A stretch of DNA of 64,000 nucleotides from Prauserella rugosa (GCF_000719975.1 NZ_JOIJ01000018.1:20131-84130); one strand, 5' to 3'. Positions 1-8,581 are shown, counted from the stretch's first letter. The notes: generated by a model from the letters alone, not told the origin. Numbers and translations are program-made.

Positions 1-365
1 ACGTGGTGGTGGCCTCGAACCTGTTCGGCGACATCCTGTCCGACCTCGGACCCGCGTGTACGGGCACGATCGGCGTGGCACCGAGCGGCAACATCAACCC
101 GACGGGAGCCTTCCCTTCGCTGTTCGAACCGGTCCACGGTTCCGCACCGGACATCGCGGGCCGCGGCATCGCCAACCCGATCGGGCAGATCTGGGCCGGC
201 GCGATGATGCTCGACCACCTCGGCCACGCCGACGCGAGCGCGGCGATCGTCGACGCGTTCGAGCGCGTGCTGGCCGAGGGCACGGTGCGCACCCCGGACC
301 TGGGTGGCACGGCCACGTGCAGCGACCTGGGACAGGCCGTGGCCGAGGCGATCAAGGCAAGCTGA
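1..365 (+). CDS. Tartrate/D-malate dehydrogenase-like (isopropylmalate dehydrogenase superfamily), C-terminal part
   Basis: Only the last ~120 residues lie in the window; the frame is open to the left edge and stops at TGA 363-365. The visible part has the metal/substrate motif [12 protein letters not shown] and the NAD-binding segment [13 protein letters not shown] followed by ANPIG, which define the beta-decarboxylating dehydrogenase superfamily (LeuB, Icd, TtuC/DmlA). The tail [14 protein letters not shown] is closer to tartrate/D-malate dehydrogenases than to LeuB as I recall those families, so I infer NAD-dependent oxidative decarboxylation of a malate-type 2-hydroxyacid in the cytosol. 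LeuB cannot be excluded without the N-terminus. Confidence 0.8.
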   Translation, partial: VVVASNLFGDILSDLGPACTGTIGVAPSGNINPTGAFPSLFEPVHGSAPDIAGRGIANPIGQIWAGAMMLDHLGHADASAAIVDAFERVLAEGTVRTPDLGGTATCSDLGQAVAEAIKAS

Positions 366-398
366 CCCGGCTACGGGCGGGCGCCGGTGGGCGGGTCG

Positions 399-878
399 CT
401 ACGTGGTGAACGCGTCGCGACCCGCCTGCCCACGCCACGGTTCGAGCTCGGCACGTTGCCGTTCCGCTCGGGCGATGAGCTCGTCGAAGTCGATGTCGGG
501 CAGCCGGGAGCCGAGGTCGGCCAGGTCACGCAGCGTCGTCCACAGCTGTTTCTTGCCCCGGATGCCCATCACGAGGATCTCCAGCTCGGCGAACCGGGAA
601 AGGGCCGAGTACGACCGCAGTCTGCCGTTCGGTTTGAGCCGTCCGACGCGTTCGGCGGCCACGGCGAGGCCGGTCTTCACCGGGTTGGTGCGTACGCCGA
701 GCTGCTCCATGATCGCGCGGAAGGTGTCGACGTCCTCGGCGATGCCCTGCGCCACCTGCGTGAGGGCCTCGCCGTACTCGGTGCCGTGGTTGCTGTGTGC
801 CGAGCGGCGTGCCAGCTCGCGCCACAGCGTGCCGAGGGCGAGTTGGTCGTTCAGGTAGATCGCCAGCAGACGGTTCAC
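399..878 (-). CDS. Conserved hypothetical protein, helical
   Basis: A 159-residue soluble protein starting MNRLLAIYLNDQLALG. It has no signal peptide or membrane segment and looks almost entirely helical, with a middle section rich in basic residues (residues ~60-100). The pattern recalls small conserved actinobacterial proteins of four-helix type that lack an assigned function. I do not recognise a catalytic motif. It converges on the dehydrogenase at 1-365 (33-bp gap) and lies just downstream of the DUF2231 gene on the same strand (9-bp gap), so the two may be co-transcribed. Confidence 0.7.
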   Translation of the reverse strand: MNRLLAIYLNDQLALGTLWRELARRSAHSNHGTEYGEALTQVAQGIAEDVDTFRAIMEQLGVRTNPVKTGLAVAAERVGRLKPNGRLRSYSALSRFAELEILVMGIRGKKQLWTTLRDLADLGSRLPDIDFDELIARAERQRAELEPWRGQAGRDAFTT

Positions 879-887
879 GGCTCAGCA

Positions 888-1460
888 CTACCCGACATGT
901 CCGGCTCGCACTCCTGCCGGTTCCGGCCCGGATTCGGCGGACGTCTGCTGCCAGCGGCCGACGCCGGCTCCCAGCGCGTACGACAGGTGACCGCCGAGCG
1001 CGCCACCCGCGGCGAGTGCCGTTAGTCCCGCGCACGCCCAGGCGCGGCTCGCCGACCGGTTCCGGCACGTCACGGCACGCAGGTAGAGGCCTGCGGCGAC
1101 CGCGTTGGCTCCGGCGTGGAGGAGGGCGACCCGCCGCTGGGTGGGGTCCAGCCGGGAGAAGTCGGCCAGGCCGGTCACGACCGTGGGCGGGGTGGCGGCG
1201 AGTCCGATGGCCATGAGCCGACGGGCGGCAACGGGTTGGTCGAAACCGATGTCGAGCACGGAGGAACAGGTCCACGCCCCGATCGGCACGGCCACCAGCA
1301 ACGGGTGCACCGGGTGGCCGAGCCAGGCCCCGCGAAGGAACCGGTCGAGGCCACCGCGGCCGAGCACGCGCCGCACCGAGCGTTGGACCGTGGCCGCCGG
1401 TCCGTCCACGGCACGCAGCGACTCGGTCGATTCCAGGATCCGACGTACGAACATGCCCAC
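888..1460 (-). CDS. DUF2231-like membrane protein
   Basis: A 190-residue protein with about four hydrophobic segments (residues ~48-68, 82-100, 113-128, 138-160). The motif LGHPVHPLLVAVPIGAW (residues ~47-63) is characteristic of DUF2231 membrane proteins, where the paired His residues have been suggested to bind haem or metal; the function is unproven. The start is GTG 1460, with ATG 1454 as an alternative. The C-terminal ~25 residues are polar. It is probably transcribed with the downstream hypothetical gene. It is an integral membrane protein, possibly linked to respiration, but that is inference. Confidence 0.75.
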   Translation of the reverse strand: MGMFVRRILESTESLRAVDGPAATVQRSVRRVLGRGGLDRFLRGAWLGHPVHPLLVAVPIGAWTCSSVLDIGFDQPVAARRLMAIGLAATPPTVVTGLADFSRLDPTQRRVALLHAGANAVAAGLYLRAVTCRNRSASRAWACAGLTALAAGGALGGHLSYALGAGVGRWQQTSAESGPEPAGVRAGHVG

Positions 1461-1511
1461 CGGCTACCCGCCGGACCGCGGGCCGACTCGGATGCCCCTG
1501 ACCCAGTCGGA

Positions 1512-1534
1512 AGCTGACTGTAAATCAGCCGGCA
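1512..1534 (+). repeat. Inverted 23-bp copy of the tRNA-Tyr anticodon arm
   Basis: Bases 1512-1534 are identical, in inverted orientation, to 1718-1740 inside tRNA-Tyr. They cover the anticodon stem-loop including GTA and the start of the variable arm. A further 9-base match (GCCTTCGGG) follows after a one-base gap. The flanks do not match the D-arm, T-arm or acceptor stem, so this is a fragment and not a second tRNA. Confidence 0.8.
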
Positions 1535-1641
1535 GGCCTTCGGGAGCACCAAACGGGACCACGAGGATGGGGGCCCGGGGCACTCCCCGGACGGGGTTTG
1601 GGGGCTGTGCCCCCACAAGAGATGACGAAGCTCGAAACAAG

Positions 1642-1678
1642 CGAAGGCGCCCCCAGCGACAAGCAGGGGGCGCCTTCG
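1642..1678 (-). terminator. Hairpin terminator downstream of tRNA-Tyr
   Basis: CGAAGGCGCCCCC (1642-1654) and GGGGGCGCCTTCG (1666-1678) form a perfect 13-bp stem with an 11-nt loop. It starts 6 bp after the 3' end of the minus-strand tRNA. The following bases on the minus strand contain only a weak T-rich stretch (CTTGTTT), as is common in high-GC actinomycetes. Confidence 0.75.
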
Positions 1679-1684
1679 AGCGAG

Positions 1685-1766
1685 TGGCGGGTGAGGGATT
1701 CGAACCCCCGAAGGCAGTGCCGGCTGATTTACAGTCAGCTCCCTTTGGCCGCTCGGGCAACCCGCC
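1685..1766 (-). tRNA. tRNA-Tyr (anticodon GTA)
   Basis: On the minus strand the acceptor 5' end GGCGGGT (1766-1760) pairs with ACCCGCC (1692-1686), followed by discriminator A (1685). The anticodon stem GCTGA/TCAGC encloses the loop CTGTAAA, giving anticodon GTA for tyrosine. The long variable arm is typical of bacterial tRNA-Tyr (class II), and the T-loop GGTTCGAATCC is intact. CCA is not encoded. A strong hairpin follows. Confidence 0.97.
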
Positions 1767-1919
1767 GGGTTCCGGACCTCGTCCGGCAAGGAGACAGCGT
1801 ACCGCCCACGCCTGCCGCACCCACACCCGGGTACCCGGTGACTACCCTTGCGGTGCGGCCGTGTGCACGGCCCGTCCGTTCTACCGATCAATCGATGCAG
1901 ACAGCGAGGTGCGTGCAGC

Positions 1920-2411
1920 GTGGCCGATCCGTCGTTCGACGTGGTGAGCAAGGTCGACCGCCAGGAGGTGGACAACGCGGTGAACCAGGCGGCGAAGGAG
2001 CTGTCGACCCGGTTCGACTTCCGGGGCACGGGCGCGTCCGTGGCCTGGTCCGGCGAGAACGCCATCACCGTGGAGGCGGAGACCGAGGAGCGGGTGAAGG
2101 CGGCCGTCGACGTCTTCAAGGAGAAGCTCGTCAAGCGCGGCGTCTCGATGAAGGCCTTCGACGCGGGCGAGCCCGCGGCGTCGGGCAAGATCTACAAGGT
2201 CACCGGCACGATCGTCGAGGGCATCGAGCAGGACAAGGCGAAGCAGATCTCCAAGTACATCCGCGACGAGGCGCCGAAGGGCGTGCAGGCGCAGATCCAG
2301 GGTGACCAGCTCCGCGTCTCCGGCAAGAAGAAGGACCACCTGCAGGACGTGATCGCGTTGCTGAAGGAGAAGGACTTCGGTATCGCCCTGCAGTTCACCA
2401 ACTATCGGTGA
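1920..2411 (+). CDS. YajQ family nucleotide/cyclic-di-GMP-binding protein
   Basis: A 163-residue cytosolic protein beginning [20 protein letters not shown] and ending FTNYR, the full length and both hallmark ends of the YajQ (DUF520) family. The family has two ferredoxin-like domains, binds nucleic acid or nucleotides, and in some proteobacteria senses cyclic-di-GMP; the role in actinomycetes is not settled. I chose GTG 1920 because the YajQ consensus starts there; the frame stays open upstream to 1848 but that part is not family-like. A good hairpin terminator follows at 2481-2511. Confidence 0.93.
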   Translation: MADPSFDVVSKVDRQEVDNAVNQAAKELSTRFDFRGTGASVAWSGENAITVEAETEERVKAAVDVFKEKLVKRGVSMKAFDAGEPAASGKIYKVTGTIVEGIEQDKAKQISKYIRDEAPKGVQAQIQGDQLRVSGKKKDHLQDVIALLKEKDFGIALQFTNYR

Positions 2412-2480
2412 GACCTCAGGGCACGTCTTCGTGAATTGTGCGTCAACCGTTGACGCGCTGTCACCTGATCGTGTTTGAAT

Positions 2481-2511
2481 CCCCCGGTCACCGACGGAGA
2501 CCGGGGGTTTT
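2481..2511 (+). terminator. Rho-independent terminator after yajQ
   Basis: CCCCCGGTC (2481-2489) and GACCGGGGG (2499-2507) make a perfect 9-bp GC-rich stem with a 9-nt loop, followed by TTTT (2508-2511). It ends two bases before the likely start codon of the next gene. Confidence 0.85.
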
Positions 2512-2513
2512 CA

Positions 2514-3662
2514 GTGCGTAAGTCGCTCGCCGTCCTGTTCAGCGTGCTCCTGTGCCTCAGCGCCGCACCCGCGGTGGCGCACGCGGCCGAACGTCAGCTA
2601 CTGCACGACGCGTACGGCGCCTACCCGCGCGTCATCCGCACCCAGCACGGCGGCGCGGGCCACGACGGGCGCATCCTCGCCACCCTCACCAGCAACGACG
2701 ACTGGGGCTTCTACGCACCCGTCTACGAGAGCACCGACGAGGGTGAGACGTTCGAGCAGGTCGGCGAGGTCCGCGACCCGGAAGGCGTCTACGGCAAGGG
2801 CATGTGCTGCGGAACCCTGTACGAGCTGCCGCGCGCCGTGGGCGACTACGACGCCGGAACGCTGCTCTGGGCTGCGAGCTACCGGCAGAAGGCGGGCGCC
2901 GACCGCGAGATCGGCATCCGTGTCTGGGCGAGCGAGGACACCGGCCGTTCGTGGGAGTTCGTGTCCGAACCGGTGACCTCCAGCGGCAAGCCCGGCGTGT
3001 GGGAACCGGAGTTCAACGTCGACGACACCGGCGCGCTCCAGCTGCACTACGCCGACGAGCGCGGCGACCGGTTCGACCAGGTCAACGCCCAGTTGTCGAC
3101 GACCGACCTGACGAACTGGTCCGAGCCGAAGCACACGCTGGCCATGCAACCGTTCGAGGTGCGGCCCGGCATGCCGATCGTGCGCAAACTGCCCGACGGC
3201 AGGCACTACTACAGCTACGAGATCTGCAACTACGGCGAGCGGTTCTGCGACCCGTACTTCAAGATCTCCGACGACGGCGCCGACTTCGGCGACCCGACCG
3301 CACCCGGCACCCAGGTCGGCACCGCCGAGGGCAGGCACTTCGAGCATTCGCCGACCGTCTCGCTGTTCCCCGGCGGCCCCAACGGCACGCGGATCCTCCT
3401 CATCGGACAGATCTACGTGAACGCCGACGGCGAACCCAACGAGGGCAATGGCAAGACGATCCTCGCCAACGACAACCTCGGCGAGGGCCCGTGGTACGAG
3501 GTGCCGGCGCCGGTCGAGGTGGCCAACCCGGTCGACGATCCGTGCCCGAACTACAGCCCGGCCCTGCTGCCCGTCGACGACGGCGACACCATGCTCCAGC
3601 TCACGGCCGATCGCACGGCCTCCGGCTGTCAGGTCTTCTTCGGCACCGGCCCGTCGCGGTAG
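2514..3662 (+). CDS. Secreted BNR/sialidase-fold protein
   Basis: About 382 residues. The start GTG 2514 gives a textbook Sec signal peptide (VRKSLAVLFSVLLCLSAAP, then AVAHA before AERQ). The mature part has repeated aromatic/Asp motifs such as YESTDEGETFEQV and WASEDTGRSWEFV, which are Asp-box (BNR) repeats of beta-propeller sialidase-like proteins, plus several Cys pairs (CCG, CNYGERFCDPY, CPN, CQVF) that could form disulfides outside the cell. Exo-alpha-sialidase or another glycan-binding propeller is likely; the substrate cannot be told. The start codon abuts a terminator, which makes its expression puzzling. A TTG at 2475 in the same frame is an alternative start. Confidence 0.75.
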   Translation: MRKSLAVLFSVLLCLSAAPAVAHAAERQLLHDAYGAYPRVIRTQHGGAGHDGRILATLTSNDDWGFYAPVYESTDEGETFEQVGEVRDPEGVYGKGMCCGTLYELPRAVGDYDAGTLLWAASYRQKAGADREIGIRVWASEDTGRSWEFVSEPVTSSGKPGVWEPEFNVDDTGALQLHYADERGDRFDQVNAQLSTTDLTNWSEPKHTLAMQPFEVRPGMPIVRKLPDGRHYYSYEICNYGERFCDPYFKISDDGADFGDPTAPGTQVGTAEGRHFEHSPTVSLFPGGPNGTRILLIGQIYVNADGEPNEGNGKTILANDNLGEGPWYEVPAPVEVANPVDDPCPNYSPALLPVDDGDTMLQLTADRTASGCQVFFGTGPSR

Positions 3663-3713
3663 TCGGTACGCTGACCCCGAACAGGTGACGACGGGTCGAC
3701 CGGAGGGGCGGCG

Positions 3714-4595
3714 ATGAAGGGCATCGTGCTGGCGGGGGGCAGCGGCACCCGGCTGCACCCGATCACGCAGGCGGTGTCCAAGCAGCTGCTGCCCGTCTAC
3801 GACAAGCCGATGATCTACTACCCGATCTCGGTGCTGATGCTGGCCGGCATCCGCGAGATCCTGATCATCTCGACACCGTCCGACCTGCCCAACTTCCGCC
3901 GGCTGCTCGGCGACGGCAGCCAGTTCGGACTCGAGCTGTCCTACGCCGAGCAGGCCGCACCGAACGGTCTCGCCGAGGCGTTCGTCATCGGTGCCGACTT
4001 CATCGCCGACGACGACGTGGCGCTGATCCTCGGCGACAACATCTTCTACGGCCAGGGCTTCTCCCGGACCCTGCAGGCCGAGGTGGCGGGCCTCGACGGC
4101 TGCGTGCTGTTCGGCTACCCCGTCAAGGATCCGCAGCGATACGGCGTCGGCGAGATCTCCGGCGACGGCACCCTGCTGTCCATCGAGGAGAAGCCCGCGG
4201 TGCCGCGGTCGAACAAGGCGATCACCGGGCTGTACCTGTACGACAACCAGGTCGTCGACATCGCACGCGGACTGCGGCCCTCGGCCCGCGGCGAACTCGA
4301 GATCACCGACGTCAACATGACCTACCTGCGGCAGGGCCGGGCGCGGCTGGTGGAACTCTCGCGCGGGTTCGCCTGGCTGGACACCGGTACGCACGACTCG
4401 CTGCTCGAAGCAGGCCAGTTCGTGCAGGTGCTGGAACACCGGACCGGCGTGCGGATCGCCTGCCTCGAAGAGGTCGCCCTGCGCATGGGCTACATCGACG
4501 CCGACGAGTGTCACCGGCTCGGCGCGAAACTGGCCAAGAGCGGCTACGGCGACTACGTCATGGACATCGCGAAAGCCGCAGGCGCCACCGCCTGA
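3714..4595 (+). CDS. rmlA: Glucose-1-phosphate thymidylyltransferase RmlA
   Basis: The 293-residue protein catalyses glucose-1-phosphate + dTTP to dTDP-glucose + PPi, the first step of dTDP-L-rhamnose synthesis for cell-wall linker and glycans. The nucleotide-binding signature [11 protein letters not shown] lies at residues 8-18, the product-binding LGDNIFYG at ~106-113, and EEKP near 160. Length and C-terminal dimer/allosteric part match the short RmlA type. No other rml gene is adjacent, which is common for actinobacterial rmlA. The gene converges on the MFS gene (8-bp gap) with no obvious hairpin. Confidence 0.95.
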   Translation: MKGIVLAGGSGTRLHPITQAVSKQLLPVYDKPMIYYPISVLMLAGIREILIISTPSDLPNFRRLLGDGSQFGLELSYAEQAAPNGLAEAFVIGADFIADDDVALILGDNIFYGQGFSRTLQAEVAGLDGCVLFGYPVKDPQRYGVGEISGDGTLLSIEEKPAVPRSNKAITGLYLYDNQVVDIARGLRPSARGELEITDVNMTYLRQGRARLVELSRGFAWLDTGTHDSLLEAGQFVQVLEHRTGVRIACLEEVALRMGYIDADECHRLGAKLAKSGYGDYVMDIAKAAGATA

Positions 4596-4603
4596 ACCAC
4601 GGT

Positions 4604-5806
4604 TCACGCGGGGCGGCGGTCTCCCTGGGTGCACAGCGCCACGAGGCCCGTCGCCGCCGCGAGGAGCCCAGCGGTGACCACGAGCGTCGGGGCGAAACCG
4701 CCGACCACGGCCACGAGCTGGGGACCCACGCTCGCGCCGAGGAACAGGGACGCGGTGTACAACGCGGTCGCCGCACCCACCGATTCGCCCGCGTGGGCGT
4801 GGATCGCCGCGACGAGGCCCGGCGATCCGACGGCGATGCCGCCGACGAACACCAGCAGCACCGCGGCCAACCCCACAACGCTGCCGCCCGCCACGGGCAG
4901 CAGCAGCGCGGCGATCGCCGACACCGCCAGCGACACCATCGCCCGCACGCGAGGCGCCACCCCGGCGAGTACGCGCGTCAGCAACGGCGCCAGCACGACC
5001 GCAGGCAACGCGCTCGCCCGCAACGCCAGCATCGCGCCCGGACTGCTCACCGCGTCGGGCCCGGCGAGTTCGACCACCGTGTAGACGATGACGAACGCGC
5101 CCAGCAGCGCGGCGGTCGCGAGGTACAGCCCGAGCAGCCGCGGACGGGTGAGCAGCTTCGGCACCGCAGCGAGCGCAGCCACGACCGAGTCGGCCCGCGG
5201 CGTGGCAGCCAGCGCGTCCGGCCGCAGCACCACCGTCACGACTGCGATGAGCAGCACGAACGCCCCGCTGGAGGCGAGGAACACCGCACGCCAGCCCACC
5301 GGCGCCAGCACCTGCGCGGCGACCTGCAACACGACCGCCGACGCGATGCCGGCGCTGGCCAGCGCGCTGAACGCCACGGGACGGCGCCCCGGCTCGAGGT
5401 GTCCGGTGACGTAGGCGAACCCCGTGGGCACGAGCATCGCGACCGCCATTCCCTGCACGCAGCGCAACGCCACGGCCGCGGGCAACGACGTCGCGAGCGG
5501 GACCGCGGCCGTCGTCACGGCCGCCGCGACGAGTCCGGCGAGGATCACGCGGCGTGGGCCGAACCGGTCGGCGAGCGGGCCTGCGACCAGGAAGCTCAGC
5601 GCGAACGCGAGGCTGAACGCCGTCGACATCCACGTCGCCGCCGAGGTGGACGTGCCGAATTCGGCGGCGATCGCGGGCAGCAGCGGAATGACGGCGTAGG
5701 TCTGTCCGACACCCACCACAGCGCTGGTCACCAAGGTCGCGAGGGTGCTCGCGGGCGATGCCCAGACGTGCGCGGTGCCGCGGGTGGAGAGATCCGTGGC
5801 GGTCAT
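4604..5806 (-). CDS. MFS transporter (drug:H+ antiporter type)
   Basis: About 400 residues with some 12 hydrophobic segments. The motif A-like loop GPLADRFGPRRV after TM2 is diagnostic for the major facilitator superfamily, and the overall pattern suits an efflux permease. I prefer ATG 5806 (MTATDLSTRG) over the upstream frame start at 5827, which would run into the operator palindrome. It is divergent from a TetR regulator, so drug-responsive efflux is the likely role; the substrate is unknown. Confidence 0.88.
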   Translation of the reverse strand: MTATDLSTRGTAHVWASPASTLATLVTSAVVGVGQTYAVIPLLPAIAAEFGTSTSAATWMSTAFSLAFALSFLVAGPLADRFGPRRVILAGLVAAAVTTAAVPLATSLPAAVALRCVQGMAVAMLVPTGFAYVTGHLEPGRRPVAFSALASAGIASAVVLQVAAQVLAPVGWRAVFLASSGAFVLLIAVVTVVLRPDALAATPRADSVVAALAAVPKLLTRPRLLGLYLATAALLGAFVIVYTVVELAGPDAVSSPGAMLALRASALPAVVLAPLLTRVLAGVAPRVRAMVSLAVSAIAALLLPVAGGSVVGLAAVLLVFVGGIAVGSPGLVAAIHAHAGESVGAATALYTASLFLGASVGPQLVAVVGGFAPTLVVTAGLLAAATGLVALCTQGDRRPA

Positions 5807-5823
5807 GCCTCCATGGTGTCCAA

Positions 5824-5835
5824 CCAACTAGTTGG
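5824..5835. promoter_or_regulatory. Palindromic operator candidate 1 (TetR/MFS)
   Basis: CCAACTAGTTGG is a perfect 12-bp palindrome in the 61-bp divergent spacer between the MFS gene and the TetR gene. It is the kind of short inverted repeat bound by TetR dimers. Its core CCAAC/GTTGG is shared with the palindrome 17 bp away. Confidence 0.7.
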
Positions 5836-5839
5836 ATTT

Positions 5840-5853
5840 CAACCGGCCGGTTG
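5840..5853. promoter_or_regulatory. Palindromic operator candidate 2 (TetR/MFS)
   Basis: CAACCGGCCGGTTG is a perfect 14-bp palindrome centred 17 bp from the first operator candidate. Two related palindromes spaced like this suit cooperative binding of two TetR dimers that silence both divergent promoters. Confidence 0.7.
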
Positions 5854-5867
5854 GCCACCTGGTAGAC

Positions 5868-6470
5868 ATGGACGGCATGAGCAGCACCCGCCAACGACTC
5901 CTCGATGCCGCCCGCGACGAGTTCGCCGCACACGGGATCGCCGGCGCGCGCGTCGACGCCATCGCGGCACGCGCAGGCGTCAACAAAGAGCGGATCTACG
6001 GCTACTTCGGCAGCAAGGAGAAGCTGTTCGACGCCGTGATCACCGAGGCGAAGGCCGAGCACGCCAGGGGTATCGGACTGCCCGAGGGCGACCTGGCCGA
6101 GTACGTCGGCAGGCTCTACGACTACCACCGCGAGCACCCGCTGCTGCTCCGGCTGCTGCTGTGGGAGTCACTGCACTACGACGACCGGCCCGTGCCGGAC
6201 GCCGACCGCCGCGCGCAGGGCTACGACGACAAGGTCGCCGCGCTCGCCGAGGCACTCGGTACCGACGTGGACCGGGAGACCGCCGCCACCCTGTTCACAT
6301 TGCTCGGCCTCGCCGCCTGGCCCCACACGCTCCCCCAACTCGCCGGCTTCCTCGTACCCACAGGAAGTGACGCAGGAGACGGCAGGGCCCGTGACGACGA
6401 GGAGCACCACGCGATCCTCCGCGCCCACACGGTCGCCTTCGCCCGCCGCGCGCTCAGCGGCCGAGGGTGA
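5868..6470 (+). CDS. TetR family transcriptional regulator
   Basis: About 200 residues. The N-terminal helix-turn-helix is typical: TRQRLLDAARDEFAAHGIAG followed by VDAIAARAGVNKERIYGYFGSKEKLFDAV (residues ~6-57). The C-terminal ligand-binding domain is variable, as expected. ATG 5868 fits best; a frame start at 5832 would lie inside the operators, and ATG 5877 is also possible. It most likely represses itself and the divergent MFS gene through the two palindromes between them. Confidence 0.9.
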   Translation: MDGMSSTRQRLLDAARDEFAAHGIAGARVDAIAARAGVNKERIYGYFGSKEKLFDAVITEAKAEHARGIGLPEGDLAEYVGRLYDYHREHPLLLRLLLWESLHYDDRPVPDADRRAQGYDDKVAALAEALGTDVDRETAATLFTLLGLAAWPHTLPQLAGFLVPTGSDAGDGRARDDEEHHAILRAHTVAFARRALSGRG

Positions 6471-6532
6471 CGCCGAGCGCAGGCCGGCGTCCCCCGCTGG
6501 GTGTCAGAGCTGCGGGAGTCAGGCTGCGGGGG

Positions 6533-7396
6533 TCAGAGCTGCCGGCGCGCCATGTTCTCCAGGCGGCGGATGCGGTCCTCGATCGGCGGGTGACTCGAGA
6601 ACATCCGCGACATGCGCTCGCCGGGCCGGAACGGGTTCGCGATCATCAGGTGCGACTGCGACACGACCTTGGGGTCCGGGGCCAGCGGAGCGGAGCTGGT
6701 GCCCCGTTCGAGCTTGCGCAGCGCCGACGCCAGCGCCAGCGGGTCGCCCGTGAGCTCGGCGCCGGACTGGTCGGCCTGATACTCGCGCGACCTGCTCACG
6801 CTCATCTTGATGATGCCGGCCGCGACCGGCCCGAGCAGCGCCAACAGGATCATCGCGATCGGGTTGCCGCCGCCCTCACGGTTGCCGCCGAACATGCCCG
6901 CGAACATCGCCATGTTGGCCAGGAAGCTCACCACGCTGGCCAGCGCGCCCGCGACCGACGAGATGAGGATGTCGCGGTTGTAGACGTGCGCCAGCTCGTG
7001 ACCGAGGACAGCCCGCAGCTCGCGCTCGTCGAGGATCTCCAGGATCCCCGTGGTGCAGCACACCGCGGCGTTGCGCGGATTGCGCCCGGTGGCGAACGCG
7101 TTGGGTGCCCTGGTCGGGCTGACGTACAACCGGGGCATGGGCTGACGCGCCGACGTCGCCAGCTCCCGCACGATGCGGTACATCGCGGGCTGCTGCGCCT
7201 GCGACACGGGCTGGGCCCGCATGGCACGCAACGCCAGTTTGTCGGAGTTGAAGTAGGCGTAGCCGTTCATCGCGAGCGCGATCAGCAGGCCGATGATCAG
7301 GGCGCCCCTGCCGAACAGGCCACTGATCCCGATGATGAGCGCACTCATCAGCCCCAGCAGCAGCGCTGTCTTGAGACCGTTGTGGTGCTTGTGCAC
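6533..7396 (-). CDS. htpX: HtpX family membrane zinc metalloprotease
   Basis: A 287-residue integral membrane peptidase of family M48B, involved in quality control of membrane proteins. Two hydrophobic segments open the protein (residues ~10-45), the zinc site HELAH is at 133-137, further hydrophobic segments follow at ~145-190, and the third ligand motif [10 protein letters not shown] follows at ~205. GMF-GGN in the loop is common in actinobacterial HtpX. In M. tuberculosis htpX sits next to grcC1 and menJ; here those genes are in the same window but separated. A Shine-Dalgarno-like GGAGGGTGAG precedes the start. Confidence 0.95.
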   Translation of the reverse strand: MHKHHNGLKTALLLGLMSALIIGISGLFGRGALIIGLLIALAMNGYAYFNSDKLALRAMRAQPVSQAQQPAMYRIVRELATSARQPMPRLYVSPTRAPNAFATGRNPRNAAVCCTTGILEILDERELRAVLGHELAHVYNRDILISSVAGALASVVSFLANMAMFAGMFGGNREGGGNPIAMILLALLGPVAAGIIKMSVSRSREYQADQSGAELTGDPLALASALRKLERGTSSAPLAPDPKVVSQSHLMIANPFRPGERMSRMFSSHPPIEDRIRRLENMARRQL

Positions 7397-7510
7397 CAGC
7401 TCACCCTCCTCCCGCCTCGGGATCCGAAATCGGCTTGCACCCGGGCCAACGCTCAGGGCCCGGCCGAAGTTCCTGCGTAGCGCCGTGCGAGTCTACTTCG
7501 GACGTTCGAG

Positions 7511-7536
7511 GTGGGCGTGTAGCACACCACACCCAC
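7511..7536. promoter_or_regulatory. Imperfect inverted repeat in the htpX/metal-transporter divergent region
   Basis: GTGGGCGTGT (7511-7520) and CCACACCCAC (7527-7536) are inverted repeats with eight of ten positions matching. They lie in the ~200-bp spacer between divergent htpX and the binding-protein gene. It could be a metalloregulator site; it is not a clear match to a Zur, DtxR or MntR box known to me. Confidence 0.35.
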
Positions 7537-7594
7537 GCCCGGTTTCGCAGCGGCGTAGAGTAGAGTTCGTCGCACCGAAACTTCGGGGGTGGCC

Positions 7595-8581
7595 ATGGAA
7601 ATCGCGGGCGCCGAGCCCACGCGCGCCGAGCGTCGCCGACGCGCCAGGCGCCGCGATCGGCGTGCGCTCGTCGCCCTCGGTGTGGTGTTCGTCCTGGCGA
7701 TCTCGAGCGCCGTCGGCTACGCGCTCCAACCGGTGACGTCGGACAACGCGAAGCTGCGCCTGGTGACCACGACGACGTTCCTCGACGACACGGTCTCGCG
7801 CATCGGCGGCGACGACGTCGACACCGTCCGGCTCATGGGGCCCGGCGTCGATCCGCACCTGTACCAGGCCAGGGCCGGTGATCTGCGGGAGATGCGACGG
7901 GCCGACTCGGTCGTGGCCGTCGGGTTGTACCTGGAGGGTGCGCTGGAGCAGACCCTCACCGACATCGCGCGCACGAAGCCGGTGCTGTTCGCCGGTGAGG
8001 CCGTGCCGCACGACCGGCTGCTGCGGCCCGCCGCGGGTTCGGCACCCGAGGAGGAGTTCGACCCGCACATCTGGCACGACCCGCACCGCTGGGTACACGT
8101 CGTCGATGCCGTCACCCAGCATCTCGCCGCGCTGGATCCCGCCCACGCCGACGACTACCGGCGCCGCGGCGCCGCGTACCGCGGCGAGGTGCTGCGCGCC
8201 GCCGACGACGTCCAGGCGGTGATCGACCGCATCCCCGAACGCAGACGCACCCTGGTGACCTCGCACGACGCGTTCCGCTACTTCGGCGACGCGTTCGGGC
8301 TGGAGGTCGTGGCGATCCAGGGGATGTCGACCCAGCAGGAGGCGACGACGGCGGACGTCTCCCGCGTGGCCGAGCTGCTGGCACGCGAGCACGTGCCCGC
8401 CGTGTTCCTGGAGACGAGCGTGTCGCCACAGACGGTCGAGTCGATGCTGGCCGCGGCGCGGCAGCGGGGCGGCGACGTGCGGGTCGGCGGGGAGCTGTAC
8501 TCCGATTCGACCGGTTCCGACGGCAGTTATGTCGGAATGCTGCGCGCCAACGCGGCGGTGCTCGAGGAGGGACTGGGATGA
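7595..8581 (+). CDS. Metal ABC transporter substrate-binding protein (TroA/ZnuA type)
   Basis: About 328 residues. An Arg-rich N-terminus precedes one hydrophobic segment (ALVALGVVFVLAISSAVGYAL), so it is membrane-anchored or exported; no lipobox Cys is seen. The cluster A-I metal ligands are visible: DPHLYQ, the pair FDPHIWHDP, the Glu in QGMSTQQEA, and the Asp in YSDS. It lacks the long His-rich loop of many zinc-binding proteins, which favours manganese or iron, though zinc is possible. GTG 7589 is an alternative start. It is the first gene of a four-gene operon; its stop overlaps the ATPase start (ATGA). Confidence 0.9.
   Translation: MEIAGAEPTRAERRRRARRRDRRALVALGVVFVLAISSAVGYALQPVTSDNAKLRLVTTTTFLDDTVSRIGGDDVDTVRLMGPGVDPHLYQARAGDLREMRRADSVVAVGLYLEGALEQTLTDIARTKPVLFAGEAVPHDRLLRPAAGSAPEEEFDPHIWHDPHRWVHVVDAVTQHLAALDPAHADDYRRRGAAYRGEVLRAADDVQAVIDRIPERRRTLVTSHDAFRYFGDAFGLEVVAIQGMSTQQEATTADVSRVAELLAREHVPAVFLETSVSPQTVESMLAAARQRGGDVRVGGELYSDSTGSDGSYVGMLRANAAVLEEGLG

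Noticed and set aside
1500..1560. A second tRNA-Tyr gene
   Set aside because: Only the anticodon arm and part of the variable arm match; acceptor stem, D-arm and T-arm are absent.
2450..2480. TTGACG (2450-2455) as the -35 of a promoter for the BNR gene
   Set aside because: No convincing -10 hexamer lies at proper distance and the transcript would run straight into the terminator.
2598..6137. A 1179-codon open frame on the minus strand
   Set aside because: It runs antisense through the BNR protein, rmlA and MFS genes and is Arg/Val-rich without any domain; it is a GC-driven shadow frame.
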